64,000 nt of DNA from an uncultured Hyphomicrobiales bacterium. Its GTDB lineage: Bacteria; Pseudomonadota; Alphaproteobacteria; Rhizobiales; Beijerinckiaceae. Made by a program: the position numbers and the translations under genes. Below the pieces are notes generated by a model. It had not been told where the DNA came from. It saw only the letters and a program-made list of their open reading frames with translations, and did not search any database. Position 1 is the stretch's first letter. Every line of letters starts with the position of its first letter. The stretch is taken from contig CAINED010000044.1 of the NCBI GenBank assembly GCA_903847605.1, forward strand, positions 1 through 64,000, written 5' to 3'. Below, piece after piece: positions 25,042 through 34,373 of the stretch.

Positions 25042-25992
25042 ATGAAAGTCGCAACGATCAGGCGCGGCGGCGAAACGCTGCTGGCGCTTTCCGACAAGGG
25101 CCGGACGATGATTCCCCGCGACATGCTTGCGAGGGACGATGCGCGCTCGGCGCATTTTGCAGACGCGACTTCATTCATTCGCGGCGGCGAACAGGCGCGA
25201 GCCTTTGCCCATGAACTACTGGCGCGCGGGGCTATTGCACATCTTGAGGATTTCGATCTCGCCGCTCCGATGCTGCCGTCCACCATTCTCCTGAGCGGCA
25301 GCAACTACACCGAGCATAACCGCGAAAAGGCGAACACGCCGATATCAGGCAAGGAGCCCGAATTCTTCGTCAAGACCTCCGACTGCGTGATCGGTCCCAA
25401 CGAGGACATCGTGGCGGATACGCTCTTTACGAAAAAGCTCGACGCCGAGACCGAGCTCGCCGTGGTCATCGGCAAGCCCGGACGGCATATCCCCGTCGAG
25501 CGGGCGCTCGACCATGTCTTCGGCTACACGATCATCAACGACCTCACCGCGCGCGAGCGGCAGGTGCGGCGCAACGAACAGGGGTTCGTCTGGTACGAAC
25601 TTGGCCGCGCGAAAGCCTTCGAGACCTCCGCGCCGCTGGGACCATGGATCGTCACAGCGGACGAGGTCGGCGATCCCCAGAACCTGCGATTGCGCACGCG
25701 CATCAACGGGGAGTTGCGCCAGTCCTCGATGACCTCGAACATGATTTTCAACTGCGCGCGCCTCATCCACTTCTTTTCGGCCAATTTCACTCTGCGGCCG
25801 GGCATGGTGATCGCGACGGGCACGCCGGGCGGCACCGCCTGGTCCACCGACGCCGAACTCGGCGGCAAATGGATCGGCGGCGCCGGCGACGAGCCGCTCG
25901 TACCGGCCAAGGGCTATCTGCAGCCCGGCGATGTCATTGAATGTGAAGTGGAAAAGATCGGAATTCTGCGCAATCGCGTCGTCCCAGGCTGA
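25042..25992 (+). CDS. Fumarylacetoacetate hydrolase family protein
   Basis: 316 residues. The C-terminal FAH domain (about 80-312) carries the metal ligands in LDAETELAVVIGK (Glu136, Glu138) and YTIINDLTAR (Asp167), plus GTPGGTAW and LQPGDVIECEVEKIG. The family includes C-C hydrolases, acylpyruvases and decarboxylase/isomerases of aromatic meta-cleavage pathways. The preceding TctC and flavin-binding protein suggest degradation of an imported keto- or aromatic acid. Confidence 0.88.
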   Translation: MKVATIRRGGETLLALSDKGRTMIPRDMLARDDARSAHFADATSFIRGGEQARAFAHELLARGAIAHLEDFDLAAPMLPSTILLSGSNYTEHNREKANTPISGKEPEFFVKTSDCVIGPNEDIVADTLFTKKLDAETELAVVIGKPGRHIPVERALDHVFGYTIINDLTARERQVRRNEQGFVWYELGRAKAFETSAPLGPWIVTADEVGDPQNLRLRTRINGELRQSSMTSNMIFNCARLIHFFSANFTLRPGMVIATGTPGGTAWSTDAELGGKWIGGAGDEPLVPAKGYLQPGDVIECEVEKIGILRNRVVPG

Positions 25993-26109
25993 CGCAGGCG
26001 AACTCACCTGTGAACTGCGCCTGCCGCGCGTCATTCCTGCCTTGCGATTGCCCCATCGGGCGGCCAATCTCCCGGCCAACGTGAATGGCGTATGGCCGGA
26101 GTGATTCGG

Positions 26110-26904
26110 ATGGCGGAACTGCCTTTCGAGGATGTGGCGGAACTCGACAAAGGGGACAGTGAACCGTCCTTCCTCGTCGATGTGGACGGGTTCGAGGGTC
26201 CCCTCGACCTGCTGCTGGAGCTTGCCCGGCGCCAGAAGGTCGATCTCGCCAAGATTTCCGTTCTTGCCTTGGCCGAACAATATCTCGAATTCATCGATCA
26301 GGCGCGCAAGGTGCGGCTGGAACTCGCTGCCGATTACCTCGTGATGGCGGCGTGGCTCGCCTATCTCAAATCCCGTCTCCTGCTGCCGGATGAACCCAAA
26401 ACCAGCGAAGAGCCTGCGGCGGCCGAACTCGCCGCCGCGCTGGCGCAAAAGCTGCGCCGCCTCGAAGCCATCCGCGCCGCTGCCGAGAATCTGTCCAATC
26501 GACCGCGGCTCGGACGCGACATGTTCCTGCGTGGCGAGCCCGAAGGCATTTCGATCATCAGGCATTCGCAGTTTCAGGCGTCACTTTACGAACTGCTGCA
26601 ATCCTATGCGCAGCAGCGCCAGCGCGCGGTGCTTTCGCGCGTGACGGTGCGTCAGCGAGTCGTCTGGTCGATGGCCGAGGCGCGCGAGGCGCTGGAGCGG
26701 CTCGCCGGCTTCGCGCTCGAATGGACCGTGATGGAGGATTACATTTCGCGCTTCATGACGAGCCCGCAGATGCGCCGCACGGTGCGCGCCTCGAGCTTCA
26801 GCGCCTCGCTGGAACTGGTGCGCGAGGGCAAGATTCTCCTGCGGCAGGATGCGGCGTTCGCACCGATCTGGATCAAAGGACGAAGCGAAAACGAGGCGGC
26901 CTGA
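26110..26904 (+). CDS. scpA: Segregation and condensation protein A
   Basis: 264-residue kleisin of the bacterial condensin Smc-ScpA-ScpB. The N-terminal FEGPLDLLLELARRQKVDLAKISVL block and the C-terminal winged-helix segment are typical. ATG 26110 is chosen because CGGAG lies eight bases upstream; the track's ATG at 26092 has no clear site. scpB follows after 86 bases. In relatives scpA directly follows nagZ. Confidence 0.92.
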   Translation: MAELPFEDVAELDKGDSEPSFLVDVDGFEGPLDLLLELARRQKVDLAKISVLALAEQYLEFIDQARKVRLELAADYLVMAAWLAYLKSRLLLPDEPKTSEEPAAAELAAALAQKLRRLEAIRAAAENLSNRPRLGRDMFLRGEPEGISIIRHSQFQASLYELLQSYAQQRQRAVLSRVTVRQRVVWSMAEAREALERLAGFALEWTVMEDYISRFMTSPQMRRTVRASSFSASLELVREGKILLRQDAAFAPIWIKGRSENEAA

Positions 26905-26990
26905 GACGCCTCGTGACGAACTTTTGGCGAAGACGAAGCGGCCCGAGCCCTTCGCCTTCAGGAAAACAGTAAACAGGGGAGTGCCCGTCA

Positions 26991-28136
26991 GTGGCAGAGG
27001 CGGCAAGGTTGTTTCCGGTGGATGAAGACGACAACAGGGATGCGCCCGAGAGCGCCAACGATTCCCAAAAGGCGCCTGCAAAGGGCAGGGGGAGAACCCG
27101 CGCCCTGCGCGAAGTCGCCACCGAAAATGCCGAGCCGGCCGAACGTACGGCCGAAATGATCGAGGCCATTCGCATCGCTGAAGCCATGGTCTTTGCCGCC
27201 GAAGGCCCGATCGACGAAGGCGAGATCGCCAAGCGCATTTCCGACGGCCTCAAGATCGCCGACGTGATGCAGGAGGTGCGCGCCGATTACCAGCATCGCG
27301 GCGTCAATCTCATCCGCGCCGGGCGCAAGTGGACCTTCCGCACCGCCGCCGATCTCGGCTGGCTGCTCTCCAAGGAGATGCAGCAGCAGAAGAAGCTGTC
27401 GCGCGCTGCGCTCGAAACGCTGGCGATCATCGCCTACCACCAGCCCGTTACGCGCGCGGAAATCGAGGACATCCGTGGCGTCGCCATCTCCAAGGGCACG
27501 CTCGACGTTCTCATGGAAACGGGTTGGGTGCGCCTGCGCGGCCGCCGCAAGGCGCCGGGCCGTCCCATCACTTACGGGACGACCGACGATTTCCTCCTGC
27601 ATTTCGGGCTTGAAGGCATCACCGACCTGCCGGGCCTCGACGAACTCAAGGGCGCGGGCCTCTTCGACGGCCGTCTGCCGCCGGGCTTCGGCGTGCCGAC
27701 CCCGAACGACAGCGCCGAACTGGCGGAGGACGAGGAGCCGCTGGAAGAGGGCGACCTTCTCGCCTTCTCCGAAGATGTGCCGGACATCGATCCGGAAGCT
27801 GGCGCAGAGGTGGTTTCAGAAGAAGATATCGAGGCGAAACTGCAGCGCGCTGCAGAATTGCCTGACGAAAGCGAAGTATCAGGGGAGCCTCCGGCCGAAC
27901 CGGGCGCGGCCCTTGCCGCCGAAGGCGAGGCCGCACATGAAGCGGGCCACGAGAGCGTCGAAAGTTTGAGCGAAAGCGCGGACGCTCCGCGTGAAAGCAT
28001 CGAAGACGTTGCCGAGGGTGAGGCAGAGGCCGCCTTCATGGAGCCTGAGGCGGAGAGCGGGCGATCAGATGCGGAAACGTCGTCCTCCGCCAGCGAACCC
28101 GGAACGGCAGCAGAAGCCCCAGACAAGAAAGACTAG
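26991..28136 (+). CDS. scpB: Segregation and condensation protein B, long acidic tail
   Basis: 381 residues starting at GTG. Residues about 55-225 are the ScpB double winged helix (IRIAEAMVFAAEGPIDEGEIAKRI; LETLAIIAYHQPVTRAEIEDIRGVAISKGTLDVL; GRRKAPGRPITYGTTDDFLLHFGL). About 140 further residues are acidic, Glu/Ala/Ser-rich and apparently disordered, well beyond the usual 180-250-residue length. ScpB dimers regulate the Smc-ScpA ring in chromosome segregation. Confidence 0.92.
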   Translation: MAEAARLFPVDEDDNRDAPESANDSQKAPAKGRGRTRALREVATENAEPAERTAEMIEAIRIAEAMVFAAEGPIDEGEIAKRISDGLKIADVMQEVRADYQHRGVNLIRAGRKWTFRTAADLGWLLSKEMQQQKKLSRAALETLAIIAYHQPVTRAEIEDIRGVAISKGTLDVLMETGWVRLRGRRKAPGRPITYGTTDDFLLHFGLEGITDLPGLDELKGAGLFDGRLPPGFGVPTPNDSAELAEDEEPLEEGDLLAFSEDVPDIDPEAGAEVVSEEDIEAKLQRAAELPDESEVSGEPPAEPGAALAAEGEAAHEAGHESVESLSESADAPRESIEDVAEGEAEAAFMEPEAESGRSDAETSSSASEPGTAAEAPDKKD

Positions 28137-28164
28137 CTCGCTGCTCTGCTTCTGACATCTCAGG

Positions 28165-28194
28165 CGGCGGTCCTTTGGGCCGCCGTCGGCTTTT
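28165..28194 (+). terminator. Probable terminator after scpB
   Basis: CGGCGGTCC and GGGCCGCCG pair over 9 bases (one G-U) with a TTT loop, followed by TCGGCTTTTG. It lies 28 bases after scpB and separates scpAB from tatABC. Confidence 0.55.
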
Positions 28195-28333
28195 GTGGGC
28201 TCGTGAGGACCGCGAGAGGTGCTAAGTCACCTTTTTTCGCGCTAAGTGGCTCCTTGTTTTTGCCCACCCCCTCCAATATTTTCGCCTCAACAGACGCCGG
28301 GAGGTCCGGGCGCTGCAAAATCAGGAGTTTTCC

Positions 28334-28600
28334 ATGGGCTCGATGTCGATTTGGCACTGGCTGGTCGTTGGCGCCGTCGCACTGTTGCTCTTCGGCGGCA
28401 AAGGCAAGATTTCCGACCTGATGGGCGACGTCGCCAAGGGCATCAAGTCGTTCAAGAAGGGCATGGCTGAGGACGAGAAGGTCGCCGAACCGGCGCCCGC
28501 GCCCGAAGCGCCCAAGACGATCGACCAGACCGCCGCCGCTGCGGCCCAGCCTGCGCAGACCACAACAGCGGCCCCTGCCCAGACCCAGAAGGCCGGCTGA
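28334..28600 (+). CDS. tatA: Sec-independent translocase subunit TatA
   Basis: 88 residues: N-terminal TM helix ([17 protein letters not shown]) and amphipathic helix ([19 protein letters not shown]), then an Ala/Pro/Gln-rich tail. TatA oligomers form the translocation site of the twin-arginine pathway for folded proteins. AGGAG precedes the ATG. It is first of tatA-tatB-tatC. Confidence 0.95.
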   Translation: MGSMSIWHWLVVGAVALLLFGGKGKISDLMGDVAKGIKSFKKGMAEDEKVAEPAPAPEAPKTIDQTAAAAAQPAQTTTAAPAQTQKAG

Positions 28601-28618
28601 CCGGTTGCATGTCCTGAA

Positions 28619-28640
28619 CGGCCGGCGATCCCGCCGGCCG
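28619..28640 (+). other. Intercistronic hairpin between tatA and tatB
   Basis: CGGCCGGCG and CGCCGGCCG form a perfect 9-base stem with an ATCC loop, 18 bases after tatA. No T-run follows, so it is not a standard terminator. It may stabilise the tatA end of the message, helping TatA exceed TatB, as the Tat system needs. Confidence 0.5.
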
Positions 28641-28700
28641 CACCGGGCGGCAGGTCCATCGATTTAGCAGGATCATCCCCAGAGAGGGGCATCCACGTCC

Positions 28701-29195
28701 ATGTTCGACTTCGACTCAACCAAACTGATCGCCATCGGCATCATCGCTCTGCTCGTCATCGGGCCGAAGGAGTTGCCGGGCGTGCTGCGTCAGGTTGGCC
28801 AGTATATCGCCAAGATGCGCCGCATGGCCGGCGAGTTCCAGCAACAGTTTTCGGACGCCATGCGCGAATCCGAGCTGCAGGAGCTCAAGAAGGACATGGA
28901 AAAGATGGCGCAGGACGCCAAGGTCGACGTGAACTACGATATGGTTCGCGAGACCGACCGCGAAATCCGCGAAGCCATCGATAACGCCGGCAAGCCCGTG
29001 GAAGCCGCGAAGGCGGAGATCAGAAATCCGACGCCGGATAACGATCCCGACGGCGTGTTCGTCAATGTCGATATTCCCAAGGCCGCGGACCCTGTCGCCG
29101 CGACGCCGGCTGGCGAAACGCCAGTCCATCCGCCGGTGCGCGAGGTCGGTCTCGATCCCGAGCCCGTGGAGCCGCCCAAAGCGCGCACTGCCTGA
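28701..29195 (+). CDS. tatB: Sec-independent translocase subunit TatB
   Basis: 164 residues with N-terminal TM helix (LIAIGIIALLVIGPKELPGVLRQVG), the conserved GPKELP hinge and a long amphipathic helix, then a Pro-rich acidic tail. TatB forms the substrate-receptor complex with TatC. The gene lies about 100 bases after tatA and 46 before tatC. Confidence 0.95.
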   Translation: MFDFDSTKLIAIGIIALLVIGPKELPGVLRQVGQYIAKMRRMAGEFQQQFSDAMRESELQELKKDMEKMAQDAKVDVNYDMVRETDREIREAIDNAGKPVEAAKAEIRNPTPDNDPDGVFVNVDIPKAADPVAATPAGETPVHPPVREVGLDPEPVEPPKARTA

Positions 29196-29241
29196 ACTGC
29201 ATCTGTCAGACCGAAACCTGCCTTCCTGAGGCGCACGCAAA

Positions 29242-30066
29242 ATGTCGAATACAGCCGCCGTTTCCACCGCAACAGTCGAAGACGAGGTCGAAGCCTCGAA
29301 AGCGCCGCTGATCGAGCATCTGATCGAATTGCGCTCGCGCATTCTCAAGTCGCTGTTCGGCTTCCTGCTGTTCTTCGTCGTGTTCTTCTTCTTCGCGAAG
29401 GAGATCTACAACATCCTCGTGATCCCCTTCCACAAGTCGGCGATTGCGGCGGGGATCACCGATCCCAAGCTGATCTACACCGGCCCTGCGGAATTCTTCT
29501 TCACGCAGATCAAGGTGTCGATGTTCGCGGCGCTGTTCGTCGCGTGCCCGTGGATTCTCGCGCAGATCTACAAGTTCGTCGCGCCCGGCCTTTACAAGCA
29601 TGAGCGAGCAGCCTTCTGGCCCTATCTCGTGGCGACTCCCGTGTTTTTCGGGGCCGGCGCGCTGCTTGTCTATTTCCTGGTCCTGCCGAGCCTGCTGCAC
29701 TTCTTCTTGGGCATGCAGCAGTCGAAGGAACCGGGCAAGGCCGCGATCGAACTGCTGCCGCGGGTGTCCGAATATCTGTCGCTGATCATGACCCTAATCT
29801 TCGCCTTTGGCATCACCTTCCAGATGCCGGTCATTCTGACGTTGCTCGGCCGCATCGGCGTGGTTTCGGCGCAGTTCTTGCGCGAGAAACGCCGCGTCGC
29901 CATCCTGATCGTCTTCGTGATGGCGGCGGTGCTGACCCCGCCCGATCTCTTCTCGATGTTCTTCCTCGCCGTCCCCGGCGTGCTGCTCTACGAACTCTCG
30001 ATCCTTTCCGTGCAGATGATCGAGCGGAAACGGGACGACCCGGCGGCGCCGGCGGCGACGGAGTAG
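29242..30066 (+). CDS. tatC: Sec-independent translocase subunit TatC
   Basis: 274-residue polytopic protein with six TM helices and the conserved N-terminal LIEHLIELRSRILKSL motif; the first periplasmic loop contains YTGPAEFFFTQIKVS. TatC recognises twin-arginine signals. A terminator-like palindrome follows directly and also precedes vapB. Confidence 0.96.
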   Translation: MSNTAAVSTATVEDEVEASKAPLIEHLIELRSRILKSLFGFLLFFVVFFFFAKEIYNILVIPFHKSAIAAGITDPKLIYTGPAEFFFTQIKVSMFAALFVACPWILAQIYKFVAPGLYKHERAAFWPYLVATPVFFGAGALLVYFLVLPSLLHFFLGMQQSKEPGKAAIELLPRVSEYLSLIMTLIFAFGITFQMPVILTLLGRIGVVSAQFLREKRRVAILIVFVMAAVLTPPDLFSMFFLAVPGVLLYELSILSVQMIERKRDDPAAPAATE

Positions 30067-30100
30067 GGGCTGAAACTGGTTTTCATACCCGACGTGTGCT

Positions 30101-30135
30101 AGGTAATACCTCGCTTTGGCGAGGTATTACTTTTT
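30101..30135 (+). terminator. Palindrome: tatC terminator and possible vapBC operator
   Basis: GTAATACCTCGC and GCGAGGTATTAC form a perfect 12-base stem with a TTTG loop, followed by TTTTT. It therefore reads as an intrinsic terminator for tatC. The same palindrome ends about 15 bases before the antitoxin start, the position where VapBC complexes usually bind an inverted repeat to repress their own promoter. Confidence 0.75.
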
Positions 30136-30145
30136 GGAGCGCCCC

Positions 30146-30442
30146 ATGGGCCACACCGTCACCAGCAAGGGCCAGGTCACCATCCCCAAGGCCGTCCGCG
30201 ACATGCTCGAGATCGGTCCGGGCAGCGAGGTCGAGTTCGCGCTCGAGGACGGCAAGATCGTCATCCGCAAGGCCGGCGAGCGAAAGCCGCTGAAAAGCCG
30301 GTTCGAAAGCATGCGCGGGATTCTCAAGACCGACCAGACGACCGACGAGATCATGCGGGAATTGCGGGGCGATCCGGACGAAGATCCTCCGCCGCCGCCT
30401 GCAGAGGAGATGCGGGGCATTCTGAAAAGAATACGCCAGTGA
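30146..30442 (+). CDS. vapB: VapB-type antitoxin (AbrB/SpoVT DNA-binding)
   Basis: 98 residues. The N-terminal swapped-hairpin AbrB domain reads VTSKGQVTIPKAVRDMLEIGPGSEVEF. The C-terminal toxin-binding tail contains two MRGILK copies separated by an acidic, proline-rich stretch (about 53-95). ATG 30146 with GGAG at six bases replaces the track start. It overlaps the toxin start as GTGA. Confidence 0.85.
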   Translation: MGHTVTSKGQVTIPKAVRDMLEIGPGSEVEFALEDGKIVIRKAGERKPLKSRFESMRGILKTDQTTDEIMRELRGDPDEDPPPPPAEEMRGILKRIRQ

Positions 30443-30846
30443 CGCTGGTCGATACCAACATCTTGCTGGATGTGATCGACTCGCAATCCGACTGGTCCGA
30501 ATGGTCGCGCGCGCACTTGTTGGCGGCGTCCATGCGCGGAGTGCTCTTCATCAACGAAATCGTTTATGCGGAACTGGCAGTCCGTTTCGACAAGCGCCGC
30601 GATGTCGACGATTTCTTGTCCGCTGCTTCGCTGACATTTCTGCCCATCTCGCGCGATGCGCTTTTTCTGGCTTCGCGAGTCTTTCGCGTTTACCGCCGGC
30701 AGGGCGGGCCGCGCTCGAGCATCCTGCCGGACTTCTTCATCGGCGCGCAGGCAGCCGTGCATGAATTTGCAATCATCACGCGCGATACGCGCCGCTACAA
30801 ATCCTACTTTCCCGACCTGGAGCTGATCGCTCCCGGCGCGCACTGA
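30439..30846 (+). CDS. vapC: VapC-type PIN-domain toxin
   Basis: 135-residue PIN ribonuclease with the four acidic Mg-binding residues visible: Asp5 (VDTN), Glu45 (YAEL), Asp98 (LPDFF) and Asp116 (TRDTRRY). It starts at GTG overlapping the antitoxin stop by four bases. VapC toxins cut tRNA or rRNA when the antitoxin is degraded. The pair is inserted between tatC and serS. Confidence 0.87.
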   Translation: MTLVDTNILLDVIDSQSDWSEWSRAHLLAASMRGVLFINEIVYAELAVRFDKRRDVDDFLSAASLTFLPISRDALFLASRVFRVYRRQGGPRSSILPDFFIGAQAAVHEFAIITRDTRRYKSYFPDLELIAPGAH

Positions 30847-30855
30847 TTCAGCTCC

Positions 30856-31725
30856 ATGCCCTTGCGCGAACAACTTCTGGCGGCTTTCGTCGCCTTCATC
30901 TGGGGCGTCGCCTTTATTCCCGTGAAACTGGGAGTCGAGGAAGCGCCGCCGCTGATGCTGTCCGCGCTGCGCTTCGTCTTCACGGCCTTTCCCGCACTGC
31001 TCTTCGTCAGGCCGCCGCGTGCGCCGCTGAAGATCATCGTCGCCTATGGCATGGCGCTGGGCGTCGGCCAGTTCGGCATCGTCTTCACGGCGATCCATCT
31101 CGGCGCGCCCGTCGGCATGACGTCGATCGTCGTGCAAACGCAGGTCTTCTTCACGATTGCGTTGACGATGCTCCTGTTTCGCGAGCGGCCCTTCTGGTTC
31201 CAGATTGCCGGCGCTGTCGTCGCCTTCGCCGGTGTCGTGTTGATCGGTCAGCGGCGCGCGGCCGGCGCGGAACTTTTGCCCTTCCTTCTGGTAATCGCCG
31301 CCGCCTTCTGCTGGGGCGTCGCAAATCTGATCGGCAAGATGGCCGGGCGCATCGACATGCTCGCCTTCATCGTCTGGTCGAGCCTCGTTTCACCGATCCC
31401 GCTGCTGCTGCTGTCGCTCTGGCTCGACGGTCCCGCGGAGGTCATGCGAGCCTTCCAGCCGTCGTGGACGCTCATTCTCTGCGTCGCCGCGCTGGCATGG
31501 CCCTCGACGCTCGTCGCCTTCGGCATCTGGAGTAATCTGCTCAGCCGATTTCCCGCCGCCGCCGTCGCGCCCTTCGCGCTGCTGGTTCCGGTTTTCGGGC
31601 TGGCTTCCGCCGCACTGGTGCTCGGCGAGATGATCACCATGGTCGAACTTTTCGGCGGGGCGCTCGTCATGTTAGGCCTCGCCGTAACGATCTTTGGCGC
31701 GAATCTGCGCCGGTTTTTCCGCTGA
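30856..31725 (+). CDS. EamA-family metabolite exporter
   Basis: 289-residue inner-membrane protein with ten predicted TM helices arranged as two EamA (DMT superfamily) repeats, about residues 5-132 and 142-282. LLAAFVAFIWGVAFIPVK and GVANLIGKMAG are typical repeat openings. Relatives export amino acids such as O-acetylserine/cysteine or other metabolites. It starts nine bases after vapC and ends 12 before serS, so it may be co-transcribed. Confidence 0.85.
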   Translation: MPLREQLLAAFVAFIWGVAFIPVKLGVEEAPPLMLSALRFVFTAFPALLFVRPPRAPLKIIVAYGMALGVGQFGIVFTAIHLGAPVGMTSIVVQTQVFFTIALTMLLFRERPFWFQIAGAVVAFAGVVLIGQRRAAGAELLPFLLVIAAAFCWGVANLIGKMAGRIDMLAFIVWSSLVSPIPLLLLSLWLDGPAEVMRAFQPSWTLILCVAALAWPSTLVAFGIWSNLLSRFPAAAVAPFALLVPVFGLASAALVLGEMITMVELFGGALVMLGLAVTIFGANLRRFFR

Positions 31726-33087
<1,362 letters not shown>

Positions 33088-33098
33088 AGCGCAGAAAA

Positions 33099-33207
33099 CC
33101 TCGTGCTTCGAGACGCAACGCTACGCGTTGCTCCTCAGCATGAGGTTTTTTTGATGAGCCCTCATGCTGAGGAGACCTGCGAAGCAGGTCGTCTCGAAGC
33201 ACGAGGG
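33099..33207. repeat. BIME-like pair of inverted REP elements
   Basis: Two palindromic units face each other. Outer arms CCTCGTGCTTCGAGACG (33099-33115) and its exact complement (33190-33206) enclose two small hairpins (CAACGC-TAC-GCGTTG; ACCTGC-GAA-GCAGGT) and inner arms CTCCTCAGCATGAGG / CCTCATGCTGAGGAG around a seven-T run. This matches the dispersed CCTCATcCTGAGGAG-type palindromes common in Hyphomicrobiales. It begins 12 bases after serS and can also act as its terminator. Confidence 0.85.
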
Positions 33208-33298
33208 CGAAGTGATCGCGCAAAGTTCTCATGCGCCACTTCACCATCACTCAACATTGGCATAATCTCTCGCTCGCAAGAGGGAAGGGAAACCCACC

Positions 33299-34273
33299 AT
33301 GACACTTAACCGCCGCGCGGCATTGACTGCGCTGTCGCTTTGCATCGTTGCGCCAGCCTTTGCGCAAACGCCTGCGCCATATCCGCAACGCGCCGTCAAA
33401 CTCATCCTGCCTTTCGGGCCGGGCACGGCGACCGATATTGCCGCGCGTATGATCGGCGAGAAGCTCGCTGCGAAATGGGGCAGACCTGTCGTCATCGAGA
33501 ACAGGGCTGGGGGCGACGGGCTCATCGCCATCCGCGCCTTCCTGCAGGCGGCGGACGATCACACGCTGCTTTATTCCTCAAGCGCCTCGTTCATCGCACA
33601 TCCCTATACGTTGCAGACGAAGCCGCCCTACGACATGGAAAAGGATCTGCTGCCGATCGCGCGCACGACCGACACAGTGCTTGCCGTGAGCGTGCCGGCG
33701 GCGCTGCCGGTGAAAACGCTCAGCGAATTCGTCGAATACGCGAAACAAAATCCGGGCAAGCTGAATGGCGCGGGCGCTGCGGGCCTGCCGGAATTTTCCA
33801 TTGCCGCCTTCATTCAGGCGCGCGGCCTTCAGGTGACGAAAGTGCCCTATCGCGATGTCGTGCAGGCCGGACAGGATCTCGCCGAAAACCGCATCCAGAT
33901 CCTCGCCTCGTCCTACGCTGTCGTGTTGCCCCATGCGCAGGCCGGCAAGGTACGCATTCTCTCCACAGGCGCGTCCAAGCGCACATCGCTTGCGCCGGAT
34001 CTTCCAAGCCCGAACGAGGCCGGCTTTCCCGAACTCGCCATCGAGACGACCGTCGGCTTCTATGGTCCGGCCGGCATGCCCAGGGATCTGCGCGTCCAGA
34101 TATCCAGGGATATTCTGGGCACGCTCGGCGACAAGGAATTCGTCGACAAGCTGACGGCGACCGGACAGGTCGTGAACGGGCAGGGGCCGGACGAACTCGG
34201 GGCCGCCCTGAAAGAGCAGGCTGCGGCGGCGAAACGGCTGGCCGACATTCTCGGCATCAAGCCGAAGGAGTAG
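33299..34273 (+). CDS. TctC/Bug solute-binding protein (classical)
   Basis: 324 residues. Signal peptide MTLNRRAALTALSLCIVAPAFAQ contains a twin Arg and could be Tat or Sec. Classical Bug motifs follow: YPQRAVKLILPFGPGTATDIAARMIGEKL and VVIENRAGGDG. It lies alone between the BIME element and surE with no catabolic neighbour, interrupting the usual serS-surE adjacency. Confidence 0.85.
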   Translation: MTLNRRAALTALSLCIVAPAFAQTPAPYPQRAVKLILPFGPGTATDIAARMIGEKLAAKWGRPVVIENRAGGDGLIAIRAFLQAADDHTLLYSSSASFIAHPYTLQTKPPYDMEKDLLPIARTTDTVLAVSVPAALPVKTLSEFVEYAKQNPGKLNGAGAAGLPEFSIAAFIQARGLQVTKVPYRDVVQAGQDLAENRIQILASSYAVVLPHAQAGKVRILSTGASKRTSLAPDLPSPNEAGFPELAIETTVGFYGPAGMPRDLRVQISRDILGTLGDKEFVDKLTATGQVVNGQGPDELGAALKEQAAAAKRLADILGIKPKE

Positions 34274-34317
34274 GCTTTCTGGCTTTCTTGCTTTCGGGGA
34301 ATCGGCCACCCGTATAA

Positions 34318-34365
34318 AACCCCGGCAGCGCAGGCCGGCGACACAAGCCGGGCGCTTCCGGGGTT
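34318..34365 (+). promoter_or_regulatory. Extended stem-loop in surE leader
   Basis: AACCCCGG pairs with CCGGGGTT, AGCGC with GCGCT and CCGGC with GCCGG, giving one long interrupted stem of 18 base pairs around GACACAA. It ends nine bases before the surE ATG, and its 3' arm holds the only G-rich stretch that could serve as a Shine-Dalgarno. It could control surE translation or be a stray repeat element. Confidence 0.5.
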
Positions 34366-34373
34366 CAGCCAGA

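Noticed and set aside
33099-33207. Possible CRISPR-like repeat cluster
   Set aside because: Units are inverted palindromes with no spacers; this is a REP/BIME element.
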